Program-made: the position numbers and the translations under genes | Shown here: in pieces, positions 45,245 through 54,651 of the stretch | Layout of the letters: each line of letters opens with the position of its first letter | Numbering within the stretch: the stretch's first letter is position 1 | The notes under the pieces: model-generated | The model's database searches: none | What the model saw: the letters and a program-made list of their open reading frames with translations, nothing else | What the model was told of the DNA's origin: nothing | Source of the DNA: Nocardia aurantiaca | GTDB taxonomy: Bacteria > Actinomycetota > Actinomycetes > Mycobacteriales > Mycobacteriaceae | Direction of reading: 5' to 3' | Assembly (NCBI RefSeq): GCF_009708175.1 | Contig: NZ_WMBB01000016.1 | Span: 1 to 64,000 of the forward strand | DNA length: 64,000 nucleotides

Positions 45245-47041
45245 TCACTGGGCGACGGGGGTCTGGGTGGGCGAGTGCAGCAACTCCAGCGTCTTTCCCC
45301 CGCCGAGATACATGTGCACACCGCACGGCAGGCACGGGTCGAAACTGCGCACGGTACGCATGATGTCGATGCCCTTGAAATGCTCCCGGTCGTTCTCCTC
45401 GAAGATGGGCGTGCCCTGCACCGCGTCCTCGTACGGACCCGGGGTGCCGAAGCTGTCGCGCGGGTTCGCATTCCACGGTGTCGGCGGGTAGGGGTGATAG
45501 TTCGCGATCTTGCCGTCGCGGATCACCATGTGGTGCGACAGCACCCCGCGTACCGCCTCGGTGAAACCACATCCGATGCCCTCGTCGGGTACCTCGAACG
45601 TCTCCCAGGTTTTGGTGCGCCCGGCCCGGATCTCTGCGAGCGCCTGTTCCGCGAAGTGCAGGGCAGACGCCGCCGCGTAGGCCTGGAAGTAGGTGCGAGC
45701 CCGGTTGCGTTCGATGGTGTTAGAGCCGAAAGCCGGTATCTTCCATTCCAATTCGACCGGACCCCGCAACGCGGTCCGCGGCAGGTTGATCTGCACGCTG
45801 TGTCCGGTGGATTTCACGTATCCGGTGTCGACCAGCCCGGCCAGCGCGGTGGCCCACAGCCGGGCCAGCGGTCCGCCGCCGGTGTCGAGGGCCAGATGAT
45901 CGGTGCCGTCGAACCAGCGCGGCGACATCACCCAGCTGTACTTGTCGTCGAGATCGCGTTTCTGCGGTTTGGGATTGGTGTGCTGGTTCCATGGGTGGCG
46001 CCGATCCACCGGATTCCCCAGCGGATCGGTCGTGACGAACATCTCCTGATCGGTCCAATCCTCGTAATAGGAACTGCCCAGCAGGATTCGGATCCCGAGA
46101 TTGATATCGACGAGGGAGGTGGTGACCAGCTTGCCGTCGACCACCACGCCCGGCGTGACGAACATGCGCCGGCCCCACTCCTCCATGTCACGGTAGGAGA
46201 AGTTGCAGGCCTCCGGGTCCTGGAAGGAACCCCAGCAGCCGAGCAGGGTGCGCCGCAGGCCCACCTTGTCGTACCCGGGCAGGGCCTGGTAGAAGAAGTC
46301 GAACAGGTCGTCGTGCATGGGCACGACCTTCTTCATGAACTCCACATACCGCATCAGCCGTGACATGTAGTCGGTCATCAACTGGATGGTCGCCACGGTT
46401 CCCACGCCACCGGGATACAGCGTCGAGGGATGCACGTGCCGTCCCTCCATGAGGCAGAACATCTCTCGCGTGTAGCGGCTGACCTGCAGCGCCTCCCGGT
46501 AGAACTCACCGGTGAAGGGATTGAGCGCACGCATGATGTCGGCGATCTTGCGATAGCCGTGCGCGTCCGCGTGCGGGGCGTCGGTCTTCTCCGCCAGCGC
46601 GAGCGCGCTCGGATTGGTCTCGGAGACCATCTTCTCGCAGAAGTCCACGCCGACCAGGTTCTCCTGGAAGATGTTGTGGTCGAACATGTATTCGGCGGCC
46701 TCGCCGAGATTGACGATCCATTCGCCGAGGTGCGGTGGTTTCACGCCATAGGCCATGTTCTGGCAGTAGCACGAGCAGGTGGCGTGATTGTCTCCGCAGA
46801 TGCCGCAGATTCGGCTGGTGATGAAGTGCGCGTCGCGAGGATCCTTGCCGCGCATGAAGATCGAGTAGCCGCGGAAGATCGACGAGGTGCTGTGGCATTC
46901 GACCACTTCGCGATTGGCGAAATCGATTTTGGTGTAAATACCCAGACTGCCGACAATGCGGGTGATCGGGTCCCACGCCATCTCCACCAGCGAGCCGGGC
47001 TCGATGCGGCGATGCGAGGGTTCCGGAATGATCTGAGTCAT
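45245..47041 (-). CDS. hhyL: [NiFe] hydrogenase large subunit, actinobacterial type (group 1h)
   Basis: This 598-aa catalytic subunit has nickel ligands in RICGICGDNH (C79, C82) and DPCLPCGVH (C570, C573, H576). It is a large protein of the HhyL type and contains WDPITRIVGSLGIYTKI near the start. It ends with 22 residues after H576 (MYLGGGKTLELLHSPTQTPV), the tail removed by the endopeptidase. No signal peptide. The start is the ATG at 47041; a longer frame begins at 47071 inside the small-subunit gene. It is 10 nt after the small-subunit stop. It is likely a high-affinity, oxygen-tolerant uptake hydrogenase that scavenges atmospheric H2, based on the group. Confidence 0.95.
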   Translation of the reverse strand: MTQIIPEPSHRRIEPGSLVEMAWDPITRIVGSLGIYTKIDFANREVVECHSTSSIFRGYSIFMRGKDPRDAHFITSRICGICGDNHATCSCYCQNMAYGVKPPHLGEWIVNLGEAAEYMFDHNIFQENLVGVDFCEKMVSETNPSALALAEKTDAPHADAHGYRKIADIMRALNPFTGEFYREALQVSRYTREMFCLMEGRHVHPSTLYPGGVGTVATIQLMTDYMSRLMRYVEFMKKVVPMHDDLFDFFYQALPGYDKVGLRRTLLGCWGSFQDPEACNFSYRDMEEWGRRMFVTPGVVVDGKLVTTSLVDINLGIRILLGSSYYEDWTDQEMFVTTDPLGNPVDRRHPWNQHTNPKPQKRDLDDKYSWVMSPRWFDGTDHLALDTGGGPLARLWATALAGLVDTGYVKSTGHSVQINLPRTALRGPVELEWKIPAFGSNTIERNRARTYFQAYAAASALHFAEQALAEIRAGRTKTWETFEVPDEGIGCGFTEAVRGVLSHHMVIRDGKIANYHPYPPTPWNANPRDSFGTPGPYEDAVQGTPIFEENDREHFKGIDIMRTVRSFDPCLPCGVHMYLGGGKTLELLHSPTQTPVAQ

Positions 47042-47051
47042 CGGAATTCTC

Positions 47052-48107
47052 CTACCAGGTGCGTCTCGCACCGGTCTCGAGCTCGGTGCCCCGATGCCGC
47101 CAGTGCGGCTCCTTGTCGACGGTGCGCGCCGTGATGTGGCGCAGACTGCGGATCACCGATCCGTACAATTCGGACGCGGTCGAGGACAGCTTCCCGCCCG
47201 GCGGTTCGTCCATGAACGGCATGAACTTGTCCGGGAAACCGGGCATGGTGCAGCCGATGCAGATGCCGCCGACGTTCGGGCATCCGCCCACACCATTGAT
47301 CCATCCGCGTTTGGGCACATTGCATTTCACGACCGGACCCCAGCAGCCGAGCTTCACGATGCACTTGGGCGAACCGTATTCGTCGGCGAAATCGCCCTGC
47401 TCGTAATAGCCCGCGCGGTCACAGCCCTCGTGCACGGTAGCGCCGAAAAGCCATTTCGGGCGCAGGGATTCGTCCAGCGGAATCATCGGCGCCTGGCCGG
47501 TGGCCATGTACAGCAGATAGGTCAGGGTCTCGGAGAGATTGTCGGGCTGGATCGGGCAGCCCGGCACACACACGATCGGGATGTCGGCCTTGCTGCGCCA
47601 CTGCCAGCCGAGATAGTCCGGGACACCCATCGCCCCCGTCGGGTTGCCCGCCATGGCGTGAATGCCACCGTAGGTGGCGCACGTGCCCACCGCCACCACC
47701 GCGGTGGCCTTGGGCGCCAGTCGATCCAGCCATTCGCTGGTGGTCATCGGCTGACCGGTGTCGGGGTTGTTGCCGAACCCGCACCAATACCCTTCGGCAT
47801 GCAGCTGTTCGTTGGGTATCGAGCCCTCCACGACCAGCACGAACGGCTCGAGTTCACCGCGGTCGGCCTTGAAGAACCATTCCAGGAAGTCATCGGCGCC
47901 CCCGGTGGGGCCACATTCGAAATCGATCAATGGCCAGTGGACGGCGACCTTGGGCAGCCCCGGTAGGGCTCCGAGAGCGATCTCCTCGACGCTGGGTTGG
48001 GTGGCGGCAGTCAACGCCACCGAGTCACCGTCACAACTGAGGCCTGCGTTGATCCAGAGTATGTGGATCAGCGTCTCTTCGGCTTTGACTGCTTCGCCAG
48101 TTGGCAT
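47052..48107 (-). CDS. hhyS: [NiFe] hydrogenase small subunit, actinobacterial type (group 1h)
   Basis: This 351-aa electron-transfer subunit carries three Fe-S clusters. The first proximal-cluster segment reads SCDGDS (C25, D28), so an Asp replaces the usual second Cys. This matches the 3Cys-1Asp proximal cluster known for group 1h enzymes, and GTCATYGG and GCPIQPD provide the rest. Distal and medial clusters use CDRAGYYEQGDF, KCIVKLGCWGPVVKCNVP and CPNVGGICIGCTMPGFPD. No Tat signal or C-terminal membrane helix, so it should be cytosolic. Upstream, about 95 nt separate it from hypB, and this gap is where a second promoter would fit. Confidence 0.95.
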   Translation of the reverse strand: MPTGEAVKAEETLIHILWINAGLSCDGDSVALTAATQPSVEEIALGALPGLPKVAVHWPLIDFECGPTGGADDFLEWFFKADRGELEPFVLVVEGSIPNEQLHAEGYWCGFGNNPDTGQPMTTSEWLDRLAPKATAVVAVGTCATYGGIHAMAGNPTGAMGVPDYLGWQWRSKADIPIVCVPGCPIQPDNLSETLTYLLYMATGQAPMIPLDESLRPKWLFGATVHEGCDRAGYYEQGDFADEYGSPKCIVKLGCWGPVVKCNVPKRGWINGVGGCPNVGGICIGCTMPGFPDKFMPFMDEPPGGKLSSTASELYGSVIRSLRHITARTVDKEPHWRHRGTELETGARRTW

Positions 48108-48202
48108 GAATGCCGCCCTTCAGAAGCTGGTGGCCACCTGCGTGGTTCCTGTTGCTGACAGATAGCGGAACCGTATCGCACTGTGGCCCTGATCATGTCA
48201 GT

Positions 48203-49045
48203 CTAGGCTCGGCGTTGACCTTCCTCAAGGGTGCTGAACAGCGCTGATGTCTGTTTCGACAGCCATTCGTACCATTGCGGCATGCCCGCTCCGGTGTTTG
48301 CCGAAACCGTCAGCACCGTGATACCTGGGTTGACGGAATTCGCGTATTCGCGGCAGGCCTCCAGGTCGAAGTCGACGTAGGGCAGCAGGTCCATCTTGTT
48401 GATGAGCACCAGCGACGCGGCCGCGAACATATGCGGATACTTCAACGGTTTGTCGGTGCCCTCGGTCACCGAGATCACCACGACCTTGGCGTGCTCGCCC
48501 AGGTCGAACAGCGCCGGGCAGACCAGATTCCCGACATTCTCGATGAACAGCAGCGTGCCGGGGGCGGGAGAGAGCGCCGTGAGCGCGCGGTCCATCATCG
48601 TCGCGTCCAAATGGCACCCGGCGCCGGTATTGACCTGGACCACCGGCCGACCGGTCGCGCGGATGCGCTCGCCGTCGAGCATCGTCTCCTGATCGCCCTC
48701 GATCACCGCGATCGGAGTATCGGCGAGCTCCCGAAGCGTGCGTTCGAGCAATGTCGTCTTCCCCGAACCGGGGGAGCTGGTCAGATTGATCGCGAGGATA
48801 CTGCGTTCGGCCAGTGTGCGTCTGACCGACTGGGCCAGTGCGTCGTTCTTGGCCAGCACCTTCTGTTCGAGGGTCACCGTCTCGGTCGGCGCGAGGTGAA
48901 CATGCTCGCCCGGGCCGTGCCCGTGCGTGTGCTCGCCCGACTCGCCCTCATGCGGGTGTGGATGGTCATGATCGTGTGAATGATGTTGTGGAACAACGGT
49001 GATCACGGCAGCTCCAGCGTCGCCGCATCCGCAGGTGGCACACAT
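48203..49045 (-). CDS. hypB: Hydrogenase nickel incorporation GTPase HypB
   Basis: This 280-aa G protein delivers nickel to the large subunit. The N-terminal metal site is MCATCGCGD, then a His-rich stretch (HHSHDHDHPHPHEGESGEH) that stores nickel. The GTPase motifs are SSPGSGKTTLL, GDQETMLDG, ENVGNLVCP and INKMDLLP. The ATG at 49045 overlaps hypA by 43 nt, longer than the other overlaps in the cluster. The start is fixed by the conserved MCxxCGC. Its stop is about 95 nt from the small-subunit gene. Confidence 0.96.
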   Translation of the reverse strand: MCATCGCGDAGAAVITVVPQHHSHDHDHPHPHEGESGEHTHGHGPGEHVHLAPTETVTLEQKVLAKNDALAQSVRRTLAERSILAINLTSSPGSGKTTLLERTLRELADTPIAVIEGDQETMLDGERIRATGRPVVQVNTGAGCHLDATMMDRALTALSPAPGTLLFIENVGNLVCPALFDLGEHAKVVVISVTEGTDKPLKYPHMFAAASLVLINKMDLLPYVDFDLEACREYANSVNPGITVLTVSANTGAGMPQWYEWLSKQTSALFSTLEEGQRRA

Positions 49046-49377
49046 TCCCGGCTCACCTCCATCGACCGGATACGCAGCTCGCGCCCAGCGGTGACCTCCA
49101 CATCGGCGCTGCCGCAGGGACACAACACAATCGGCACGGCCACCTCGAATCGGTTGCCGCAGGACCGACACGACGCGCTACCGCGAATCACCTCGATGTC
49201 GAGGTGCGCGCCCGCCGCCACGGTTCCTTCCGTGGCGATTTCGAAACAGAACTCCATCGCTTCGGGGACCACCGCGCACAGAGCCCCGACCTCGACGGTC
49301 ACGCCGTAGACCCGCCGACCGGCCGCGTGCTCACACACCGCGTCGACAATGCTGCAGGTTATCGCCATCTCGTGCAC
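49003..49377 (-). CDS. hypA: Hydrogenase nickel incorporation protein HypA
   Basis: This 124-aa nickel-binding partner of HypB begins MHEMAITCSIVDAV with the N-terminal His2/Glu3 nickel site. The zinc site reads CRSC and CPCG (one of the usual CxxC pairs is CxC-G). Length matches the family. Its 3' end overlaps hypB. The 35-nt gap upstream separates it from the permease gene, so the three nickel genes are probably one transcript. Confidence 0.95.
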   Translation of the reverse strand: MHEMAITCSIVDAVCEHAAGRRVYGVTVEVGALCAVVPEAMEFCFEIATEGTVAAGAHLDIEVIRGSASCRSCGNRFEVAVPIVLCPCGSADVEVTAGRELRIRSMEVSRECVPPADAATLELP

Positions 49378-49412
49378 AGTGGCCTCGATTCGATGACCGG
49401 AGAATCCTCACG

Positions 49413-50540
49413 CTACTCCCTGCCCTCGGATGCGTGGGCACTTTCCTCTCGTAGCCCGCTGGTCCACCGCTGTTCGATCCGGCCGAAGCGCCAACAGGCC
49501 AGTGCGACCACCCAGGTGCCGGCGAAAACGCCGATGACCAGGCATCCCAGCAGTGTCGAATCGACTCCTCCCGGATTCGCGGGCGCGCCGATCAGGCCCA
49601 GGAGCTCGAATGTGCCCACGATCAGGGCGACTGCCACCGACAACGCCGTCACCGTGAGGTTGTAGTAGATCGTGCGCAGCGGTTGCGCGAATGCCCAGCC
49701 GTAAGCGAGGTTCATGAACGTGCCGTCGATGGTGTCGAGCAGGCTCATGCCGGCCGCGAACAGAATCGGCAAGCACAGGATGGCGTACCAGGGCAGCCCC
49801 GCCGCCGCGCCGGTGCCGGCCAGCACCAGCAACGCGACCTCGGTGGCGGTGTCGAATCCGAGGCCGAACAGCAGGCCGATCGGGAACATCTGCCATGACC
49901 GGGTGATCGCCTTCATCACCGGTCCCAGCAGGCGATTGACGAGCCCGCGCCCGGCGAGCCGGTGCTCCACCTCGGCCTCGTCCAACCGGCCGGAGCGCAG
50001 TCCGCGCACCGCACGCAGAATCCCCACCAGCACAACCAGATTGATGATCGCGATGAGATAGAGGAAGGCTCCCGACACGGCGGCGCCGATGAGACCGGAG
50101 TAGTGGTGCAGCGCGGAGGAATCATCCGCGACAGGCCCGGCAACCGCTTTCACCCCGGCGGACAGCAACAGCGCCAGCCCGAACACCACCGTGGAATGCC
50201 CGAGCGAGAAGAACAACCCGGCCGATAGCGGCCGCTGCCCGTCGTGCATGAGCTTGCGGGTGGTGTTGTCGATGGCGGCGATATGGTCGGCATCGAAAGC
50301 ATGCCGCAAACCCAGGACATAGGCGGTGAAGCCGACGCCGATGCCGAGCGTCCGATCGCCGAGGCTGAAATGCTGCGGGGCAACGAATCCCACCAGCGCG
50401 CCCCAGCCGAGTACATGCAAGGCGACAACCACCGCGACGATGCCGCCCAGTCGCAGCCATTCCTTCCTGGTGATCGCGAACCGATCGGTCAGGAATCGAA
50501 TCGGCCCACGTCGCTGAACTATCGACGCCACGGTTGGCAC
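49413..50540 (-). CDS. High-affinity nickel/cobalt permease (NiCoT family)
   Basis: This roughly 375-aa eight-helix transporter carries the NiCoT signature LRHAFDADHIAAIDNTTRK (HX4DH), LGHSTVVFGLALL, LLFGLGFDTATEVALLVLAG and LFAAGMSLLDTIDG. It brings nickel in for the hydrogenase. The start is uncertain: GTG at 50540 is used, while a TTG at 50594 is also possible. It is first in the maturation gene order and 35 nt from hypA. The hydrogenase promoter is probably upstream of it, though none is evident. Confidence 0.93.
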   Translation of the reverse strand: MPTVASIVQRRGPIRFLTDRFAITRKEWLRLGGIVAVVVALHVLGWGALVGFVAPQHFSLGDRTLGIGVGFTAYVLGLRHAFDADHIAAIDNTTRKLMHDGQRPLSAGLFFSLGHSTVVFGLALLLSAGVKAVAGPVADDSSALHHYSGLIGAAVSGAFLYLIAIINLVVLVGILRAVRGLRSGRLDEAEVEHRLAGRGLVNRLLGPVMKAITRSWQMFPIGLLFGLGFDTATEVALLVLAGTGAAAGLPWYAILCLPILFAAGMSLLDTIDGTFMNLAYGWAFAQPLRTIYYNLTVTALSVAVALIVGTFELLGLIGAPANPGGVDSTLLGCLVIGVFAGTWVVALACWRFGRIEQRWTSGLREESAHASEGRE

Positions 50541-50613
50541 ACTCTCTGTGACCCGGGTTCCTCGACCGTAGGCCCCCGCCGACCAACGCGGCAAGCGCCC
50601 GATCCACGACAGC

Positions 50614-50643
50614 AGAAAGGCCCGGTGATAACCGGGCCTTTCT
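50614..50643 (-). terminator. Terminator after the tRNA operon
   Basis: AGAAAGGCCCGGT (50614-50626) pairs with ACCGGGCCTTTCT (50631-50643), 13 bp with a GATA loop. On the minus strand it follows tRNA-Val(GAC) by 13 nt. Confidence 0.8.
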
Positions 50644-50656
50644 GGTCTTCATTTGG

Positions 50657-50728
50657 TGCGCGATACTGGGATTGAACCAGTGACCTCTTCCGTGTCAGGG
50701 AAGCGCTCTCCCGCTGAGCTAATCGCGC
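50657..50728 (-). tRNA. tRNA-Val(GAC), second copy
   Basis: A 72-nt tRNA with the same sequence as 26415-26486, anticodon GAC in CTGACAC. It is last of three tRNAs read leftward. Confidence 0.97.
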
Positions 50729-50752
50729 GAGAATTTCCTCTTCGAAGAGAAG

Positions 50753-50823
50753 AGGCGGCGACGGGAATCGAACCCGTGTGCACGGCTTTGCAGGCCGTTG
50801 CCTCACCACTCGGCCACACCGCC
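50753..50823 (-). tRNA. tRNA-Cys(GCA)
   Basis: A 71-nt tRNA, acceptor GGCGGTG with CGCCGCC, anticodon loop CTGCAAA (GCA), discriminator T. It sits between tRNA-Gly and tRNA-Val. Confidence 0.96.
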
Positions 50824-50846
50824 AAGCAGGCCGTGTCGGCCTCTCG

Positions 50847-50919
50847 AGCGGATGACGGGATTCGAACCCGCGACCCTCACCTTGGCAAGGTGATGCGCTA
50901 CCAGCTGCGCTACATCCGC
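50847..50919 (-). tRNA. tRNA-Gly(GCC), second copy
   Basis: A 73-nt tRNA matching 26505-26577, with anticodon loop TTGCCAA (GCC). First of the three-gene set. Confidence 0.97.
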
Positions 50920-51322
50920 ATTTCGTCTCGGGGGCCTCTCGGCTGTCCCGCTGACGAGAGAGAACATTAGCCGACGATCTGCGCAGGTAACAAATCGCCT
51001 GGTAGATGGGGGTAAATCTGAACAACAGCCGTGTAGTTCGCGCCGCTTCCCGGGCGCACGGCGGAACCACCTCGAAAACCCGAGGGTCACTCGCGAGGTC
51101 GAGCGCCGGACCCATCCCACCCCACTGCGGCCAATTGCCCGTAGCGAGCGGGCGACGCCCCAATGAACCTCGCGCGACACCACAGACCCGCCCGTCGGAG
51201 ATCGATTTTGTGCCCCTGTGCACGCGATTTGGTGTGACGACCGTGATCTGTGTAAAGTTCTGTCTCGTTCAGAGCGGCGGAAAACGCCAGGAAGAACGAG
51301 CCATCCCAGGGTGGCGAGCTAC
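50920..51322. other. Intergenic stretch between divergent tRNA sets
   Basis: No protein gene. It should hold the promoter for the minus-strand tRNA set and the one for tRNA-Val(CAC). No operator-like repeat was found. Confidence 0.5.
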
Positions 51323-51394
51323 GGTTCTATAGCTCAGCGGGAGAGCACTCGCCTCACACGCGAGGGGTCGCTGGTTCGATCCCAGCTAGAACCA
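51323..51394 (+). tRNA. tRNA-Val(CAC)
   Basis: A 72-nt tRNA. Acceptor GGTTCTA pairs with TAGAACC, and the anticodon stem CTCGC/GCGAG encloses CTCACAC (CAC). It has a strong terminator at once downstream, and the adjacent gene remnants make it a candidate integration site. Confidence 0.97.
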
Positions 51395-51400
51395 CACAGA

Positions 51401-51438
51401 AACGGCCGGTCATCGCAGTTTTGCGATGACCGGCCGTT
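51401..51438 (+). terminator. Terminator after tRNA-Val(CAC)
   Basis: AACGGCCGGTCATCGCA (51401-51417) pairs with TGCGATGACCGGCCGTT (51422-51438), 17 bp with a 4-nt loop, followed by TTTTTC. Confidence 0.92.
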
Positions 51439-51529
51439 TTTCGTGCAATATCGCGGGCGCGACGGCTAGGACCCGCGCGGACACGACGAACGCCCGGTGC
51501 GAAGGCGGCACGGACCAGACCGCTTGCCG

Positions 51530-52067
51530 CGCAACTGTTGCCGTCCCTGAGCCATCAGATCGCGAACGTCGGTGACCCCGCCGACGCGGCGTTGTCGGCG
51601 CGGGCCGCCGCGACCGGAGCCCACCACGAGGCGACCCCGGTAGTCCGGCGCTACTGCTCGAGCGGGTGGCCTGGGGCGAGTGCGAAAGCTTGCGACACGG
51701 AAGGCTGCCGCCGCGCCCTGGACGCGGTAGACGACGCGTACGAGGAACGCCACCGGGTACCGAGGAACCAGAGTGGGTGTACTGGCTGAACCGCGACGAG
51801 ATAGGCGTGATGGCGGGCCGCTGTTTCGTCAAGTTGGGCGATGCGGCGCGCGTCGAAACCCTGTTGTCGTTGGCGATCGACTCATGCCCCGCCGAGCGCG
51901 TACCGGAGGTGGCGCTGTATCGAACCGGGTTGCCGGCGGCGTATTCCCGGACCGGGGATTGGGATGCGGCGCGTGCGACGATCAAACTCGCGGAAAAGGC
52001 TGCAGCGCAGGTGGGTTCGTCGCGGCTGGATCGGCGTATCAGTGAGATCAGCCGGGCTGTCGCCTAG
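51530..52067 (+). pseudogene. C-terminal remnant of an XRE/TPR-type regulator
   Basis: The pieces are in different frames. ALSARAAATGAHHEA then RALLLERVAWGE near 51640, CRRALDAVDDAYEERH about 51710-51755, and EEPEWVYWLNRDEIGVMAGRCFVKLGDAARVETLLSLAIDSC at 51750-51890 to a stop at 52065. This is the helical repeat tail of the large actinobacterial XRE regulators. The DNA-binding head is missing and frameshifts break the rest. It is not functional. Confidence 0.7.
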
Positions 52068-52145
52068 TGAGCTGGTCCTGAGATTGAGTATCAGTTGGCT
52101 TTCGCGGTTTGGTTGCGATTGATCTCGGTTCGGGCGTCTTGTGGT

Positions 52146-52529
52146 GGTATGCCCGGTCCGAAGTCGAAGCCGCTGGTGTTGTCCGAGACCGAGCGGCGGA
52201 CCCTGGCCGGCTGGGAGTCGCGTCGTTCGACCGCGCAAGGTTTGGCGATGCGCGCCCGGATCGTATTGGCTTGTGCCGAGGGCGAATCCAACACCACGGT
52301 GGCGACGCGGCTGAACGTGAACCGCGGCACCGTGGCCCGGTGGCGGTCCCGGTTCCTGCGTGATCGACTCGACGGCTTGGCCGACGAGCCGCGGCCGGGC
52401 GTGCCCCGGACCATCACCGACGCGCACATGCCGCTCATGTCATCGCCGAGGTCCAGAGTCGACTTCGGCGAGTTGATCTTCCGCTGCCTGCGTTCGCCAC
52501 TTCGACCCGCGCGGGTCGCGGCTACTTAG
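52146..52529 (+). pseudogene. Truncated IS630-family transposase
   Basis: Only the N-terminal part remains. The helix-turn-helix LSETERRTLAGWESRRSTAQGLAMRARIVLACAEG, then NTTVATRLNVNRGTVARWRSRFLRDRLDGLADEPRPG, is standard for IS630. After PRTITDA the sequence changes to an unrelated short tail. The catalytic DDE domain is absent. The ATG at 52146 follows a conserved start. Confidence 0.85.
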
Positions 52530-52670
52530 ATGAGTACGTTCGCCCTTGTTCACTCGATCACGATGGCTTCCGCTGTGTCCGCCATCGCTTCGGCGCTCCT
52601 GTGCCGTCGTCCGCTGGGCAGACCGGCGACTTCGTTGTCGACTTGCGCGTTCAATCGGGCCTCTCCCGTA

Positions 52671-52704
52671 TTCTTGACTACGACTGTCTCTTACATCAAG
52701 ATTG
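52671..52704 (+). promoter_or_regulatory. P450 promoter element, copy of 55435-55468
   Basis: This 34-nt stretch starts TTCTTGACTACGACTGTC and ends ATCAAGATTG. It differs from 55435-55468 at only 4 positions. TTGACT could be a -35 box. It lies 95 nt before the P450 start. A second shared block, with one mismatch in 24, runs from 52768 to 52791 and includes the ribosome binding site GAAGGAGATC. Confidence 0.65.
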
Positions 52705-52798
52705 GATGTGGACACATTCGTTGTCAACACGCGACGCGGGGCATAGCCAAGTGCTACTGCGGCCTGTGCATCAATGTCGATGAAGGAGATCGAAAGCC

Positions 52799-54271
52799 AT
52801 GGCAACACCCAATACGGCCAGCGGACTGGGCATACCCACAAAGTCGGCGTGTCCGGTCACGCACGAAGGCGCCCATGGGGGCGGCGCGACGCCTGCCACG
52901 CACTCGCCGTCCAAGCGCTTCCCGACGCTGCGGTCGACAGCATCCGCGCTGTACAAGGGCTGGGGCTTCGAGGACGGTATCTACGCTCGCCTCGCCGGAC
53001 ACGACTTCTCCTGTTTCCGGGTGGGATTCCGCCGCTTCGTCGCGGTCACTCGGCCCGAGTACGTCGAGCACATCCTGTTCGAACACCCGGACCGCTACTA
53101 CAAGTCGATCGACTTCACCGCCGTGGACGGTGCGCTCGGCGTCGGTATCTTCAGCGACAACGGTGACTCGTGGAAGCACCATCGCAAGATCCTCAACCCA
53201 ATGTTCACCCGCAAGCACCTCGAAAGCGTGTTCGATCTCATGGCCGCGCCGGTCGAGGACGCCGCGGCCGCGCTGCCGCAGCAGCCTGCGGAGATCGAGA
53301 TGCACGACATAATGGTCGAGCTGACCCTCGACGTCATCGGCAACGCGATCTTTTACCAAAACTTCAAGCGGTACTTCCCCGACGACCTCGGATGGTGGAT
53401 CACCGAGGGCCTCACCGAGACGATGCAACTCGCACGCTTCCTGATGGTCGCCGAACCGCCCGCCTGGGTGAACAAACTGTTCTGGGGGGTGATTCACAGC
53501 CGCGTGCCGGTGCCCCCTCCGCTGTCGAACCTCCAGAAGTCTGCGAGGATGGTCTTAGGGGGCGTCGACGCCATCATCGCTGACCGCGCCGCCGATCCCA
53601 CGGATACTCCTGACCTGATCAACCTCATGCTGAAATGCATAGACGACGGCACCATGACGCCGGAGCGGGTCCGGTCGGAGGCGACCGTGCACATGCTCGC
53701 CGGCCACGAGACCACGGCCACCACCATGAGCTTCCTGTGGCACCTGCTCTCGCAGAACCACTGGGCCCGCGACCGGATGCTCGAGGAGGTTGACACCGTC
53801 CTGGAGGGCCGGACGCCCACCGCGGCGGACCTGCGCAACCTGCGGTGGACCGCTGCCTGCATCGACGAGACCATGCGGCTCTACCCGCCGGTCTGGTTCA
53901 GCCCGCGTAAGGCGATCGTCGATGACGTGATCGGCGGGCACCGCGTCAAGGCGGGCACGACCGTGATCATGCCGGCCTTCCTGATCGGGCGCGACCCGCG
54001 CTGGTGGCCCAACCCCGATGTCTTCGACCCGTCGCGCTTCATGCCTGGTGCCGACGCGGGCCGCAACCGCGGCGCCTTCGCCCCGTTCAGTGGCGGCCCG
54101 CGAACCTGCATCGGCCGGAACCTCGCCCTGATGGAGACGGTGCTCATCGCCGCGAAGTTCAGCCAGACGCACACGTTCGAGACGGTGCCGGGGCACCGCA
54201 TGGAACCGCAGGCAACGCCCAGCCTCCGCCCGCGTTACGGACTGCGGGTGATCGCCAGCCCACGTCGCTGA
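52799..54271 (+). CDS. Cytochrome P450
   Basis: This 490-aa P450 is soluble, with no membrane anchor. I-helix motif AGHETT (301-306), ExxR in CIDETMR (357-360), and heme loop FAPFSGGPRTCIGRNLALME with heme ligand C437. The N-terminal region (DFSCFRVGFRRFVAVTRPEYVEHIL) resembles the CYP4/CYP102-like branch, which hydroxylates fatty acids or alkanes; I cannot name a subfamily. Redox partners are not encoded nearby. It shares promoter and leader with the NTF2-like gene at 55558, so the two are probably co-regulated. Confidence 0.95.
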   Translation: MATPNTASGLGIPTKSACPVTHEGAHGGGATPATHSPSKRFPTLRSTASALYKGWGFEDGIYARLAGHDFSCFRVGFRRFVAVTRPEYVEHILFEHPDRYYKSIDFTAVDGALGVGIFSDNGDSWKHHRKILNPMFTRKHLESVFDLMAAPVEDAAAALPQQPAEIEMHDIMVELTLDVIGNAIFYQNFKRYFPDDLGWWITEGLTETMQLARFLMVAEPPAWVNKLFWGVIHSRVPVPPPLSNLQKSARMVLGGVDAIIADRAADPTDTPDLINLMLKCIDDGTMTPERVRSEATVHMLAGHETTATTMSFLWHLLSQNHWARDRMLEEVDTVLEGRTPTAADLRNLRWTAACIDETMRLYPPVWFSPRKAIVDDVIGGHRVKAGTTVIMPAFLIGRDPRWWPNPDVFDPSRFMPGADAGRNRGAFAPFSGGPRTCIGRNLALMETVLIAAKFSQTHTFETVPGHRMEPQATPSLRPRYGLRVIASPRR

Positions 54272-54319
54272 CGGTGGCTACCGGGAGCGAGGTCGTCCTC
54301 GTCGTCGGCACCGCGGTCC

Positions 54320-54651
54320 GGGAGCCGGTGCGGTGGGCGAGATCGACCCGAACAGCGCACTGGTGGTGACCGGTGCCGGCCTGCTGAGCTTCGACGACGT
54401 CCGGGTCCCGGTCCGCGACACCATCGGCGAGATCGGCGGTGGCTCTCAACATCAGATGGCCCACGGCGGCATCGGCTACATCGAGGAGACCTGGACGGCC
54501 CGGTTCGTTCGCGATCAGCGGATCGTCAGCATCGGCGGCGACGCCGACGAGGTGATGCTCCGCGTCCTTTCCACGATGGACGGCTTCACCGGGTGGGCGG
54601 ACGACACGCCAGAGGCCGGTTCGGCCGGTGCGAGGAAAGGATCTGAGGAAT
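54320..54651 (+). pseudogene. Acyl-CoA dehydrogenase remnant with internal deletion
   Basis: The frame from about 54333 reads LLSFDDVRVPVRDTIGEIGGG, the middle of an acyl-CoA dehydrogenase. It then passes directly to MAHGGIGYIEETWTARFVRDQRIVSIGGDADEVMLRVL, the end of one. About 200 residues between the two are lost, and the N-terminus is gone. The frame runs over the start of the SRPBCC gene. Confidence 0.75.

Noticed and set aside
44390..46363. 657-codon plus-strand frame across the NifU-like and large-subunit genes
   Set aside because: It spans two clear minus-strand genes with catalytic motifs and has shadow composition.
50541..50656. Nickel/cobalt riboswitch before the permease
   Set aside because: The gap is short and is taken up by the tRNA terminator; no NiCo-type four-way junction was recognised.
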